Source: Marinigracilibium pacificum
Lineage (GTDB): Bacteria > Bacteroidota > Bacteroidia > Cytophagales > Cyclobacteriaceae
NCBI RefSeq assembly: GCF_012926615.1
Contig: NZ_JABBNU010000005.1
Coordinates: 310,001 to 374,000 of the forward strand
Length of the DNA: 64,000 bases
Direction of reading: 5' to 3'
Positions 47,189 through 57,600 of this stretch are shown here, one piece after another (the first letter of the stretch is position 1; each line of letters begins with the position of its first letter). A program made the translations under genes and the position numbers. The notes beneath the pieces were generated by a model. The model saw nothing but the letters and a program-made list of their open reading frames with translations, was not told where the DNA came from and did no database searches.

Positions 47189-48982
47189 TTATTTATTGTA
47201 AGAATTATAATAATCCTGTAGAACAAAAAAAGCTTCTTTCCTAATACCTTTTTCAGAGATCAGCCCTTTTCTGTTCCAATAATCCTGAACCCCTGGCAGC
47301 ATCCGGGCTGGTGATCTAAAATCTTTTAGTATCCAGGGAGAAATACCTGCCAAAAATGGAATATTTTCGAACATTATTATATGTTGCCTGTAAATTTCTG
47401 CCTGAAACTCTTCAGACCACCGATGGTCTTTTGAAGCATGATACCCTTGTTTAGCACCACCTCCAAATTCACTCATAATCATTGGTTTATTAAAAGCTCT
47501 TGCCCATTTCAAATCATAACAAGCCGTATCACGAGTACTGCCATACCAACCACAATAATTATTTACACTCAAAATGTCCACAAAGTCGGCCAACTCGTCT
47601 TCAATTATTTTAGTATTTGTCTCCGCATCATAACCTACCCTATGCAGTGCTGCCGAAATTAGCCTGTCTTTATCCATCTCCCTGGTTTTCTTAATCAATT
47701 TATTCAAAAAAATGGTTCTGGATTTAGTTTGAGGCGTTTCATTGGCCATAGACCAAATAACTACACTGGCCCTATTTTGGTCTCTGTTTATCATCTCGGT
47801 CAGCATTCGTTCAGCTAATAAATAGGTAGTATCATTATCAAATTCTATATCCCAATAGACCGGGATTTCAGACCAGACCAGCAATCCCATCTCATCTGCC
47901 AATCTTACCATATCTTCGTTATGGGGGTAATGAGCAAGTCTTACATAATTACAATTTAATTCTTTGGCCCATAGTAGTAATTGTCTGCCCTGCTCTTTTG
48001 ACACTACCCGGCCGCCATGATCTGGAGTTTCCTCGTGAATACTTATGCCTTTTAGAAAAATCGGCTTCCCATTAAGCAAAATTTCATCTTCAGTAGTTTC
48101 GATAGTCCTAAACCCAATATGATCTTTCAGAATATTTTCGTCTACAGCAATTTGAATTTCGTATAGTTTCGGATTTTGGGGACTCCACAGAACAGGATTT
48201 GCATTTATTTTGATATCTGCAATGCCTTTATTATTGGTTTTTATTTGCTGCACCACATTCAATTCTGGAATCGATATTTCCACATCTTTAACTAGTGGTA
48301 AGTTTAACTGAAGCCAACCATAGAGAGTTTTATTATTATCTTTATCTAGTTGCAGTTTAAAATTTCGCACATGAACGGAAGGAAGTTCAATTAGTTTAAC
48401 CGACCTGGTAATTCCACCATAGTTCCACCAGTCTGTTTTCAATGTAGGCACATGACTCTCTTTTCTCTCATTGTTTACTGCTACAACCAGGTAATTTTCT
48501 CCTGATATTAAATAATCAGTAATGTCAAAATTGAATGGTGTAAACCCACCTTCATGACTGCCAATTTTTTTACCGTTTAAAAAAACATCTGCCTTATAGT
48601 TTACAGCACCAAAGTAGAGGGAATAGTGATGATTAGCTATCTTCTCTTTCGTGAATTTACGCTGATACCAAACTGTCCCTTCATAAAAAAAAAGCTCATT
48701 TTTTTGGGAGTTCCAATCACCAGGTACCTCTAAAGTATTGGTCTCTAAAAATTCATACTCTGCAAAATTTTCCCGTGGGTTTACGTATTCATGAAAATTG
48801 TATCGCTTACTGTCTTTATAGCCAACTTTGTAAGGGTCTACAATAAAAGACCAGCTTCCATCAAGCAATAATGCTTTTCTGTTGTCAACATTTGTAAGTA
48901 AAGGTTCATTGCTTTGTGCAATAGACAATAGGTTTGTGGTCAATAATATTAGACCGTAAAAAAAAATTATAGTTTTAGACAT
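47189..48982 (-). CDS. Glycoside hydrolase family 2, beta-glucuronidase-like
   Basis: From ATG 48982 it has 597 residues with a signal peptide ending near SIAQ. The order is sugar-binding domain (YFGAVNYKADVFLNGKKIGSHEGGFTPF), immunoglobulin-like domain, then TIM barrel. The acid/base Glu is in WSMANETP (about 417), and the nucleophile Glu is in IMSEFGGGAKQGYH (about 511). The pattern is nearest to beta-glucuronidase, so it probably removes terminal glucuronic acid (or galactose-type sugars) in the periplasm. It closes the utilization locus; no terminator is obvious downstream. Confidence 0.88.
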   Translation of the reverse strand: MSKTIIFFYGLILLTTNLLSIAQSNEPLLTNVDNRKALLLDGSWSFIVDPYKVGYKDSKRYNFHEYVNPRENFAEYEFLETNTLEVPGDWNSQKNELFFYEGTVWYQRKFTKEKIANHHYSLYFGAVNYKADVFLNGKKIGSHEGGFTPFNFDITDYLISGENYLVVAVNNERKESHVPTLKTDWWNYGGITRSVKLIELPSVHVRNFKLQLDKDNNKTLYGWLQLNLPLVKDVEISIPELNVVQQIKTNNKGIADIKINANPVLWSPQNPKLYEIQIAVDENILKDHIGFRTIETTEDEILLNGKPIFLKGISIHEETPDHGGRVVSKEQGRQLLLWAKELNCNYVRLAHYPHNEDMVRLADEMGLLVWSEIPVYWDIEFDNDTTYLLAERMLTEMINRDQNRASVVIWSMANETPQTKSRTIFLNKLIKKTREMDKDRLISAALHRVGYDAETNTKIIEDELADFVDILSVNNYCGWYGSTRDTACYDLKWARAFNKPMIMSEFGGGAKQGYHASKDHRWSEEFQAEIYRQHIIMFENIPFLAGISPWILKDFRSPARMLPGVQDYWNRKGLISEKGIRKEAFFVLQDYYNSYNK

Positions 48983-49044
48983 AAAAATTCTTATATTAAT
49001 TGGTTTAACCAATAGTTAGCTGAATGTATCGATGGTATTTTTAA

Positions 49045-50271
49045 TTAGATAATTGATACTGATTGAGCACAAAAGCTTTTCAACTTATCCTCATCCAATT
49101 CCACTCCAAATCCTGGTACCTTCTTCATTGCAAAACGGCCCTCGTTATTTCTAAAAGTGGGTTTAGTGATCACGCAGTTAAGATATGCTTCTGAATCTTC
49201 CTGCTTTTCGATCGCCTCCACCCATGAGGCACCCACACCAATAGCAACCTGTTGCCAGGCACTACATGCAGGCCCAACAAGGCTAGCATCACCAATCATT
49301 ATACCTGCATCGAATGACTTGATTTTTTCACTCATTGCAGGCAGATGATGAAAACTCCCCATAGTGTCAGGATGCATATTAAAATAACGACCCATGCCAG
49401 CTTCAATCCGACCAATTCCTTCCCAGGCAGGACGGAGCACATAATCCGGGATGAGATCAAGATCTCCAACTTCATTTTGAAGTTGAATCCATTGTTCATT
49501 TGTTAATTTTGCAGGATCTTCACAGGCATTTAGTCCCGCTTTATTTAAGTCAATGAGAATCTCTGCCAATTGCTCTACCTGACTCCAATCTTTATACCCT
49601 TTATTAACGTCTGAAAGGATAAAGGCTTTTTCTCCAAGAAGCTTTCTGGCCATTTCAGCAATTTGCAGATCAAATTCTTTTTTGCCATACATCTTAAATT
49701 TCACATGAGTATCAAGCTTTTGATCAATTGCCTTGTATATATTTTGTTCTACTTCCCTCAAATCGTTATTCAAAATACAAAATAGACCAGGAACTGCAGC
49801 TGTACCTTTCAAACCCAGTAATTCAACCGCTGGCTTATTTTCAATTCTGCCAATGAGGTCAAGAAGATTCATTTCAATAAATTCCAGCTGAGGTACAGAA
49901 AAGTTACTAGATTCGACCTGGTTTTCTTTAATTTTCTTGTACGCATCATAAACATTTATGCCCAATAACGGCCTTAGAAACTGTGCCCAAATATTAAGGT
50001 CCAGATCGGGATTATTAGTACTGCCATTAGTTTCAGACCAACCTACATGATTTCCACTGGTAAGCTTCAAAAAAACCTGTTGCCTGTTATACCAAGTACC
50101 CCATGAAAAATACCTTGGAATATTGCTATCATATCTAAAAAGCTCTATTTTATCAATTTTAAAACTATCTGTGTTTTTATTTGAAAATTCACAAGCAGGT
50201 AATAAACCACCTACCGATACTGCCATAACCCCTTTTAAAGAATTAAGGACAAAATCCCTTCGTTTCATCAT
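49045..50271 (-). CDS. Enolase-superfamily (mandelate racemase-type) lipoprotein
   Basis: The 408-residue protein starts MMKRRDFVLNSLKG (twin-arginine-like) and has a lipobox LLPAC at Cys27. The mature enzyme has the N-terminal capping domain and a TIM barrel: KxK motif in HVKFKMYGK (about 195), metal ligands Asp in ILSDVNKGY (about 220), Glu in CEDPA (about 245) and Asp in DLIPD (about 268). The family abstracts the alpha-proton of carboxylate sugars, as in uronic or aldonic acid dehydratases and epimerases. An exported form is unusual. Lying between a CBM protein and GH2, it fits processing of uronic acids outside the cytoplasm, but the substrate is not known. Confidence 0.85.
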   Translation of the reverse strand: MMKRRDFVLNSLKGVMAVSVGGLLPACEFSNKNTDSFKIDKIELFRYDSNIPRYFSWGTWYNRQQVFLKLTSGNHVGWSETNGSTNNPDLDLNIWAQFLRPLLGINVYDAYKKIKENQVESSNFSVPQLEFIEMNLLDLIGRIENKPAVELLGLKGTAAVPGLFCILNNDLREVEQNIYKAIDQKLDTHVKFKMYGKKEFDLQIAEMARKLLGEKAFILSDVNKGYKDWSQVEQLAEILIDLNKAGLNACEDPAKLTNEQWIQLQNEVGDLDLIPDYVLRPAWEGIGRIEAGMGRYFNMHPDTMGSFHHLPAMSEKIKSFDAGIMIGDASLVGPACSAWQQVAIGVGASWVEAIEKQEDSEAYLNCVITKPTFRNNEGRFAMKKVPGFGVELDEDKLKSFCAQSVSII

Positions 50272-50351
50272 TTAATATTTAATTATTGAATAATTCAAAA
50301 AATAAAATCGATCCATTGTCAGGATGAAAATTTTAATTATCTAATCCTGCT

Positions 50352-52862
50352 CTATCTGTTATCAACAATTATTTTTCTAGACAACACAGGTTTACCTGCC
50401 TGTTCAACTTTCACAAGATATGCTCCTGGGTTAAGTTTACCATATGACAAGTCTATAACTACCTGCTTTTGGTTTTCATTAAAGGTTCTTTTAAACAACT
50501 CTTTTCCTGATAAATCCAAAATCGAAACAACTCCAGGTTTTGCTGTATAAGCCTCAGGTAAGACTATATTTAGGTTGCCACTATTGGATGGAACTGGATA
50601 TACTCCAAACTGCGATTTTTTGGTTTCCCCTATCATAATATCTTGTTCCTCTATATTTGCATTTGTCTGTCTTGCCGAAGATAAACCAGAACAATTTGAA
50701 GCAGACTGACCCTGACCTGAAGGTTGATTTCCAGATTTTGTAACATACAATTTATCTAACTTGGTTACATCTTCTCTAGCAGCTATAAGCAAATTGTGGT
50801 TACCAGCTGAAAGACTATATGTTACTGCCTGATTATTGTTGTTACTATCATGAACATCGTCCCATATCCAAGTAGTACTTTGAGGTATATTATTCCAGGC
50901 AACAAATGGTCCTGAGTCCATTTTTACCCAAAATGAATCGTCGCCTTCATCTTCAGCAATTACTCTTCCCCACACCTTGTATGTACCTGATTCCGGGACT
51001 GAAAATGAAAACAATATCTGATTATTGGTTCCTGTAGGAGCTGAAGAATATGAATTAATAAGTGTATTTACATAACTGCCAGCGGAGGAATTTAGTCCTG
51101 AATTAATAGCAAAGCCATTACTTCCAACAGAACCGCATTCTGCTTCAAGCCAGACATCACTGGAAACTGGGGAAGTAGAAGTGGTATAATTTATAACCAA
51201 CTCTGGAGCATCAGCAGAATTAGGGCTATCAAACGAAAGAGCCTTTCTAGCTCCAGAAGTATTTTCTATGATAAACACCATTGCATTTCCACTACTCCAG
51301 CCCGAGCGATTTACTATTTCCTGAACAACATCTTTAATATCAGGAGTCTTCTGTGCTGATGATCTCTGGTTTGCAGACCAATGTGGAACACTCCAGCTAA
51401 CAGTTGCATTTGTACTTTGACGATTACTAATATTAAAATTGCTACTGGTAAATGATCCAGCATTATTTGCGGCCTGGCCTTTAATTGTTAAATAAGATGG
51501 ATTTGTATTTCCACTTTTTGACTTGAAATTAATAAACGCACTTTGAATAGTAGCACCTTGTGGTATTGCTAAATTTGTAAATCTCATTCCGGCTCTTCGT
51601 TCACCCATATCAAGATCATCACTAGATAAGTTCATGGTATTATCAACATTTTGCTCGGCATCATCGTTAGTTGCAGTCACCTTTTTTTTTACAATTGTAC
51701 TACTTGCCGAGGTGTTTATACTTACTGACCATGATCTCAAAGATCCATCAGCATGAGCACTAATCAGTGTATTACCTGCCTGGTTAAATTCCAAAAACTC
51801 TACATCATACCATGTAATAATCTGATCAGGATCACTTTGTCCGGCAAGCATATCACTTACCCGCCATACCCAAGATTCACTATCTGCTCTGGTAAGGCTT
51901 TTGTTGGAGCCTCCAGAAATCAATATCTGGTCTGAAGGATCAAAAGTAACCGTTTCAACAATCCTTGTGCTTGGTAACAATTTATTCATTACTTGCTGTC
52001 CTGTAGCTTCGTTCCATACTACCACTCTTGCCTCAGCTGCAGCACCGGTATTTTTACCACTGCCAGAAGCAACAAGGCTTCCATCTGAAGATAACCTGAC
52101 ACATTTTATTGACCCCTGTTGTCCGGTATAGGTACGTTCTAATCCTCCGTCGGCATCTCCAAAATCTGATCTCTTCCATTTTTTCACCAAAGAATTACGT
52201 CCTGCAGTATACAAAAACTGTCCATCGCTACTCCAGTCTACCTGGTTAACATCCGATTCACCATCTGAAGAAACACCTGTTTTATCTTTATCAGTACCTT
52301 GAGTTAAAACATATGTTGGCGTTGCTGGCCAGTTTAATGGGTTGGCGTTTGAAGTATTATAAATCCTAATTTCTCCCCACTCATTACCACACGCCAGTAA
52401 ATTTCCATCCGGACTAAATTGAAGTCCCTCGATGCTCTTATTATCATTAATTGTTCTTATCAATTGTCCGTCACTTACTCGCCATACTTTAATCTGAGGA
52501 CTAGATTCTCCACCTGTAACTAAGTATAGATCATCATTAGTAAAATCTGCTGCTTCAGTTTCTGCTTGTGCATCCACCTCCCATAACTGCATACCATCTG
52601 AAGTCCTAAAAACCCTCACTGTAAAATCACCTTTAGCTGTAGTTGCGACCTTAGTCTCATCATTAGAATATACTGAGGTTTCTGTAGATACTGGGATTTG
52701 AAAACCTTGAAAGGTATCTAAAATTCCATCTTCATCTGCCATTTTGGTCCAATTGTTATTGGAAAGTTTTAATACCGGGTCACCTTCAGATAATACTTGT
52801 TGACCGTACAAAGTCGAAAGCATAGTGAAGCTGACAAACAAAATGTTTATTATATTTTTCAT
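50352..52862 (-). CDS. T9SS-secreted WD40/CBM multidomain protein
   Basis: The 836-residue protein has a signal peptide (about 1-20), then a WD40-like propeller (about 65-385; e.g. IEGLQFSPDGNLLACGNEWGEIRIYN). A beta-sandwich follows (about 390-570; TIQSAFINFKSKS...DIKDVVQEIVNRSGWSSGNAMVF). Next is a CBM6/35-like domain (about 575-715; WLEAECGSVGS, GTYKVWGRVIAEDEGDDSFWVKMD). The type A T9SS tail is about 755-836 (FGVYPVPSNSGNLNIVL, GAYLVKVEQAGKPVLSRKIIV). It takes the place after susD where a surface glycan-binding protein is usual. No catalytic site is evident. Confidence 0.85.
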   Translation of the reverse strand: MKNIINILFVSFTMLSTLYGQQVLSEGDPVLKLSNNNWTKMADEDGILDTFQGFQIPVSTETSVYSNDETKVATTAKGDFTVRVFRTSDGMQLWEVDAQAETEAADFTNDDLYLVTGGESSPQIKVWRVSDGQLIRTINDNKSIEGLQFSPDGNLLACGNEWGEIRIYNTSNANPLNWPATPTYVLTQGTDKDKTGVSSDGESDVNQVDWSSDGQFLYTAGRNSLVKKWKRSDFGDADGGLERTYTGQQGSIKCVRLSSDGSLVASGSGKNTGAAAEARVVVWNEATGQQVMNKLLPSTRIVETVTFDPSDQILISGGSNKSLTRADSESWVWRVSDMLAGQSDPDQIITWYDVEFLEFNQAGNTLISAHADGSLRSWSVSINTSASSTIVKKKVTATNDDAEQNVDNTMNLSSDDLDMGERRAGMRFTNLAIPQGATIQSAFINFKSKSGNTNPSYLTIKGQAANNAGSFTSSNFNISNRQSTNATVSWSVPHWSANQRSSAQKTPDIKDVVQEIVNRSGWSSGNAMVFIIENTSGARKALSFDSPNSADAPELVINYTTSTSPVSSDVWLEAECGSVGSNGFAINSGLNSSAGSYVNTLINSYSSAPTGTNNQILFSFSVPESGTYKVWGRVIAEDEGDDSFWVKMDSGPFVAWNNIPQSTTWIWDDVHDSNNNNQAVTYSLSAGNHNLLIAAREDVTKLDKLYVTKSGNQPSGQGQSASNCSGLSSARQTNANIEEQDIMIGETKKSQFGVYPVPSNSGNLNIVLPEAYTAKPGVVSILDLSGKELFKRTFNENQKQVVIDLSYGKLNPGAYLVKVEQAGKPVLSRKIIVDNR

Positions 52863-52903
52863 TATTCGTTGATTTTGTAATGAGTAAGAGAAGTCTTGGA
52901 AAT

Positions 52904-52932
52904 ACTCCCACTATCAAATTAATAGCGGGAGT
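52904..52932 (-). other. Stem-loop between susD and the WD40 gene
   Basis: On the minus-strand RNA, ACTCCCGCTAT pairs with ATAGTGGGAGT (11 bp with one G-U pair, 7-base loop). The G-U pair would be an A-C mismatch on the other strand, which supports a minus-strand RNA element. No T tract follows, so it may stabilise or partly block the transcript after susD. Confidence 0.5.
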
Positions 52933-52996
52933 TTTCCTGCTTATGAAACTTTAGGATATTTTTAGATTCCCTTATTTTAATTTTATACTTAAAAGA

Positions 52997-54580
52997 TTAC
53001 CAATCAGGGTTCTGATCCAATTTCGAGTTTGTATCCATAATAGATTGTGGTACAGGAAACAACTTAAACTTGTCACTCCTTATATCTTGATTGGTAAAAA
53101 ACCGAGGGGCAGCATTAGTGCCGCCTGGCCAAATTCCGGCGTCAATATTTTCATTTCGAGTTTGAACGTTGGCAAGCACCCTATCGATAAATGTATCCCA
53201 GTTTCTAAGGCCATCAAACCATCCATGATATTCAAAGACTAACTCTTTTCGTCTTTCAGTAAAGACTGCATCTTTAAATTGCTGATAATCAAGGCCAGCT
53301 GTAAGTTCTCCAATACCAGCTCTTTCACGAACTTCATTAATCACATCATAAGCCTCGCCGTTTGGCCCTGAATTTATTTCATTGATTGCTTCAGCCTTCA
53401 TTAATAATACGTCCGCATATCTAAGAAGTACCTTGTTTGGACTTTCAGCAGCATCTTCAGGTATTGTAGCGTCAAACTCAGCCAGTTTAAATAGACCTGG
53501 GCCATCATGAACGTAATTATCATTTTCAAAATCATCAGGGTCATATGTTATAGTGTCTCCGTCCAATACATACTGAAGGATGAAGCTATCTATTCTTTGG
53601 TCACCATTTTGATTTAGAGTTTTATACCAAGGCACTTCCGCATGAAGATTTCCAAAGGAAGTCCGACCGATCCCTGATCTTCTAGGCACTACATGACCAC
53701 TAACATCACCACCAAGACCGGCAATAGCAGTATGTTGAATATCAAATATTACTTCCGGCCCATTTTCGCTGTTTACATCAAAAATGCTCCTGTATTCGTC
53801 AACTAAAATGTATTCATTGCTAGCTATTACAGCATTACAATAATCTAAACACTTTTGAAAGTCACCCGCCATGCTTACCTCTGGGTTACTTCCTCTTTGT
53901 AAATAAACTTTGGCTAACAAAGTTTGGGCAGCGCCTTGAGTAACCCTCCCTGTATTAGCTCCATCATAGGCATCATAACCACTTCTTGTTGGCAATACAT
54001 TAATAGCTTCCTCAAGATCAGAAATAATCAAATCATATACTTCTGCAGCAGACCTTCGTTCCAACTCTAATGATTCAGTCGCACCCTTTATTTGTTCAGT
54101 CCGGATAGGAACATCACCCCACAACCTTACAAGATTAAAGTAATTTATAGCTCGAAGAAATTTGGCTTCACCTACAATTCTGTTTGCAAGTGATTCATCC
54201 ATATCTATGACTGGTACATTCTCTATGACTCCGTTAGCAGCATTTATTACTCGATATGCTGAAACCCAGGTTAGTGCTAAAAAAGAATGATTAGGATCCC
54301 ACAACCAATTATCCATTTGTCCACGCTCATCAGAAGCATCTCTTCTTGTGGTAATGGCCTCAGTAGTTGCCTCAGTAATATATAAAAATTCACGACCATA
54401 ATAATCCTGATTACTGGACATTAACTTATAGGTAGCATTAACTGCAGCCAATGCACCTTGTTCATTAGTAAACAACGAACCTGGATCAACAGAACTAAAA
54501 GGATCTTCCTCCAGGAATTTTTCACACGAGCTTACCGAAGTAAATAATAACAGTAAAAATATATATTTAAATTTTTTCAT
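52997..54580 (-). CDS. SusD/RagB-family outer membrane glycan-binding lipoprotein
   Basis: The 527-residue protein has a lipobox (LLLFTSVSSC, Cys19) followed by EKFLEEDPFSSVD, the classic SusD start. It is rich in TPR-like helices (FLRAINYFNLVRLWGDVPI near 135), and the C-terminal FTERRKELVFEYHGWFDGLRNW near 425 is the family's RagB signature. It forms the lid over the SusC barrel and captures glycan at the surface. It starts 32 bases after the susC stop. Confidence 0.95.
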   Translation of the reverse strand: MKKFKYIFLLLLFTSVSSCEKFLEEDPFSSVDPGSLFTNEQGALAAVNATYKLMSSNQDYYGREFLYITEATTEAITTRRDASDERGQMDNWLWDPNHSFLALTWVSAYRVINAANGVIENVPVIDMDESLANRIVGEAKFLRAINYFNLVRLWGDVPIRTEQIKGATESLELERRSAAEVYDLIISDLEEAINVLPTRSGYDAYDGANTGRVTQGAAQTLLAKVYLQRGSNPEVSMAGDFQKCLDYCNAVIASNEYILVDEYRSIFDVNSENGPEVIFDIQHTAIAGLGGDVSGHVVPRRSGIGRTSFGNLHAEVPWYKTLNQNGDQRIDSFILQYVLDGDTITYDPDDFENDNYVHDGPGLFKLAEFDATIPEDAAESPNKVLLRYADVLLMKAEAINEINSGPNGEAYDVINEVRERAGIGELTAGLDYQQFKDAVFTERRKELVFEYHGWFDGLRNWDTFIDRVLANVQTRNENIDAGIWPGGTNAAPRFFTNQDIRSDKFKLFPVPQSIMDTNSKLDQNPDW

Positions 54581-54612
54581 GATTTTGCTATTTAAATGAT
54601 AGTAAAATGATT

Positions 54613-57600
54613 CTACAGGTTAAAATTGACTCCAAGGCGATATATTCTTGCCATTGGATATCCGCCTACATCAATACCAAAGTTTGTAGCATTCTGTCCA
54701 AAAGAACTGTTTTCAGGATTTACACCACTATAATTCGTAATAGTAAAAGCGTTTTGGATGCTTGCATAAATCCTTACCCTGCTAATCCACTTTACATTAT
54801 CAAGTTTGGGAGTAAAACCTAATGTAACATCTCTCAAACGTAAATAAGAACCATCTTCTACTGTATAATCACCAAAGCCCCCGGAACCTCCACTAATTGG
54901 ATTTTGTGCTCCAGCTTTTGGATATTTCGCTCCTAAATTATCGGGGGTCCACCTGTCAGTATATCTCTCGACAAGTATATTCGTTTCAGGGTCATTTTCT
55001 CTTAATACTTCACTGGCAACATTTAAGATTTCATTGCCATATGTACCCTGGAAAAAGAAGCTCAAATCAAAGTTTTTATAATAAAGATTATTTGACCACC
55101 CGAAAATAAATTCCGGATATGGATCACCAATTTCCACTCTATCATCTCCATCTATTCTACCATCTCCATTAACATCTACAAACCTACGCTCACCTGCCTT
55201 AGCATTTGGCTGAATTTGAACTGCTACCCCATCAACTATCGAGGTGTGAGCTTCTACCTCCGAATCATTAGCAAATATTCCATCCGTTCTGTACCCAAAA
55301 AACACCCCTACTGGTTCGCCTACCTGAGTAAGGTTACCATCATCCTTTCTATCTGAAGAAATCTGCCCTCCAAAAATCCTTTGTTGAGATCCTAAGCTCA
55401 ATACTTCATTTTTATTTCCACTAAAATTCAGATTTGAAGACCACATCAATTCACCAATATCTAAATTGGTTCCTAAACTAAACTCCCATCCGGTATTCCT
55501 TACCTCTCCTATATTAAGTGCTAAAGGACTTGAATAACCAGTATTAGCTGGAAGGTTTATGAATAACAAAAGGTCACTTGTGTTTTTAATGTAATAATCT
55601 GCAGAAAAAGTGAGTCTATTACTAAATAATCCTACATCAAGACCTATATCTAGCTGTTCTGTTGTTTGCCAGGAAAGATCCGAACTTGCTGGTATCAAGG
55701 GCTCATAACCTACGACTTGGGTGTTATCAAAAGAGTAATTTTGTGAGCGATATTGAGCAAGAGATTGATAAGGATTGATTTCTTGAAAACCAGATTGCCC
55801 ATAACTACCCCTTATTTTCAAGTTGTTTATCTTAGTCATCCCACTCATAAAGTCTTCATTGCTAATTTTCCAACCTATCGCAGCTGAAGGGAAGAAACCC
55901 CATTTGTTACCTTTACTAAATTTTGATGATCCATCTGCACGGCTGGTAAATGTAAAAAGATAGCGATCATCGTAAGAATAAACTATTCGCGCAAGAAAAG
56001 AGGCCAGGCTTTCTTCGCTTTTGAAAGAATTGACCGTTGGGCCGCCTACCTGAGTACCTGAGCCAATATCATTAATATTTAGGTCGGCATCATCAATACC
56101 AAAACCACTATTGGCAATAAAATTATTACTTAAATTTTCATATTGAGCTGTAAATCCTGCTACCCCCTGGATTTCGTGTTTTCCGAATAATCGATTATAA
56201 GAAAGTGTATTTTCATTCAAGAATATTCTTCTTTCAGAATTACCAACGATTGCTCGACCTCCAGCATTTCTACCTTCATCTGAAAGTTGAGAAAAATAAG
56301 TATCCCGACCTCTGTCACTAATATTTGCACCAACAGACACTTTGAACTTTAACCCTTCCAGAAGTTCATATTGAGCATAGATGTTTGCCAAGACTGTATT
56401 CGTCCTTTCAATATCGGTGGTTTCTCTTATTTTAGAAACTGGATTTGGCTGAACATCTGCAATCATTAGATTATCTGGTACAAGTTGCTGAAAGTCTTGA
56501 ATAAGCATGTAAGACCCATCTTGATTATATACCGGCATTATTGGAAGAGCTGATTGAGCAGCTGCGGTAGCGCCATCAGAATTACCATTTGTAGGCACTC
56601 GTCTATTTTGCAATCCACTTAGCATTAATGAATTACCAATTTTCAGTTTATCATTAACATAGTGGTCCAAATTTAGTCTGAGGGTTACCCGTTCGAAGCT
56701 CGATTCTTTTACGACACCATCTTGTTTAAAGTAATTGGTGCTCATATAAAAAGTAGTTTTATTATTGCCTCCTGAAACTGATATCTGATGATTCTGAATT
56801 GGAGCAGTACGATAAATTTCATCTTGCCAGTCTGTACCTGCGCTTCCAAGAGAGTCGATTTGCTGTTCAGAAAAATACGGTGATTCACCTTGATTTAGAG
56901 CAAATTCATTAGCCCATTTAGCATAGGTTTGTGCATCAGCCAGGTCATAAGTATTAGCTACAGATTGAACTCCATAATAACTATCAAAATTTACATTTGT
57001 CTTACCAGCTTTTCCTTTTGTTGTAGTAATAATAACCACCCCATTAGCTCCTCTTGCTCCGTAAATTGCAGTAGCAGATGCATCTTTTAAAATCTCCATA
57101 GACTGTATATCATTGGGATTAATAGATGAAAGAGCATTTGAAGCAACATTTCCTCTTCCACCATTTGATGCAGCCACCGCTCCGTCATTATTTATAATTG
57201 GAATACCATCAATAACATATAATGGTTCATTTGTTCCGTTAATAGAGTTTATGCCTCGTATCCTAACTGAAACGCCACCTCCAGGCTCAGCGGATGACTG
57301 GGTAACCTGAACTCCCGGTACCCTACCCTGAATACCCTGATCTAAAGAGATAACAGCAAGTTGTTTTATTTCTTTTTGGCTCACTGTGCCTATAGAACCA
57401 GTAAGATCTTCCCTCTTTACTTCACCATAACCTATTACTACTACTTCACTCAAGGATTCAACATCTTCAATCATCTGAACATTCAATTCAGATCGAGCAT
57501 CAACTTTGATTTCCTGAGAAATGAAACCAATAAATGAAAAAACAAGAGTGGCATCATTGGCAACTTGTAAACTATAATTTCCATTTACATCGGAAACCGT

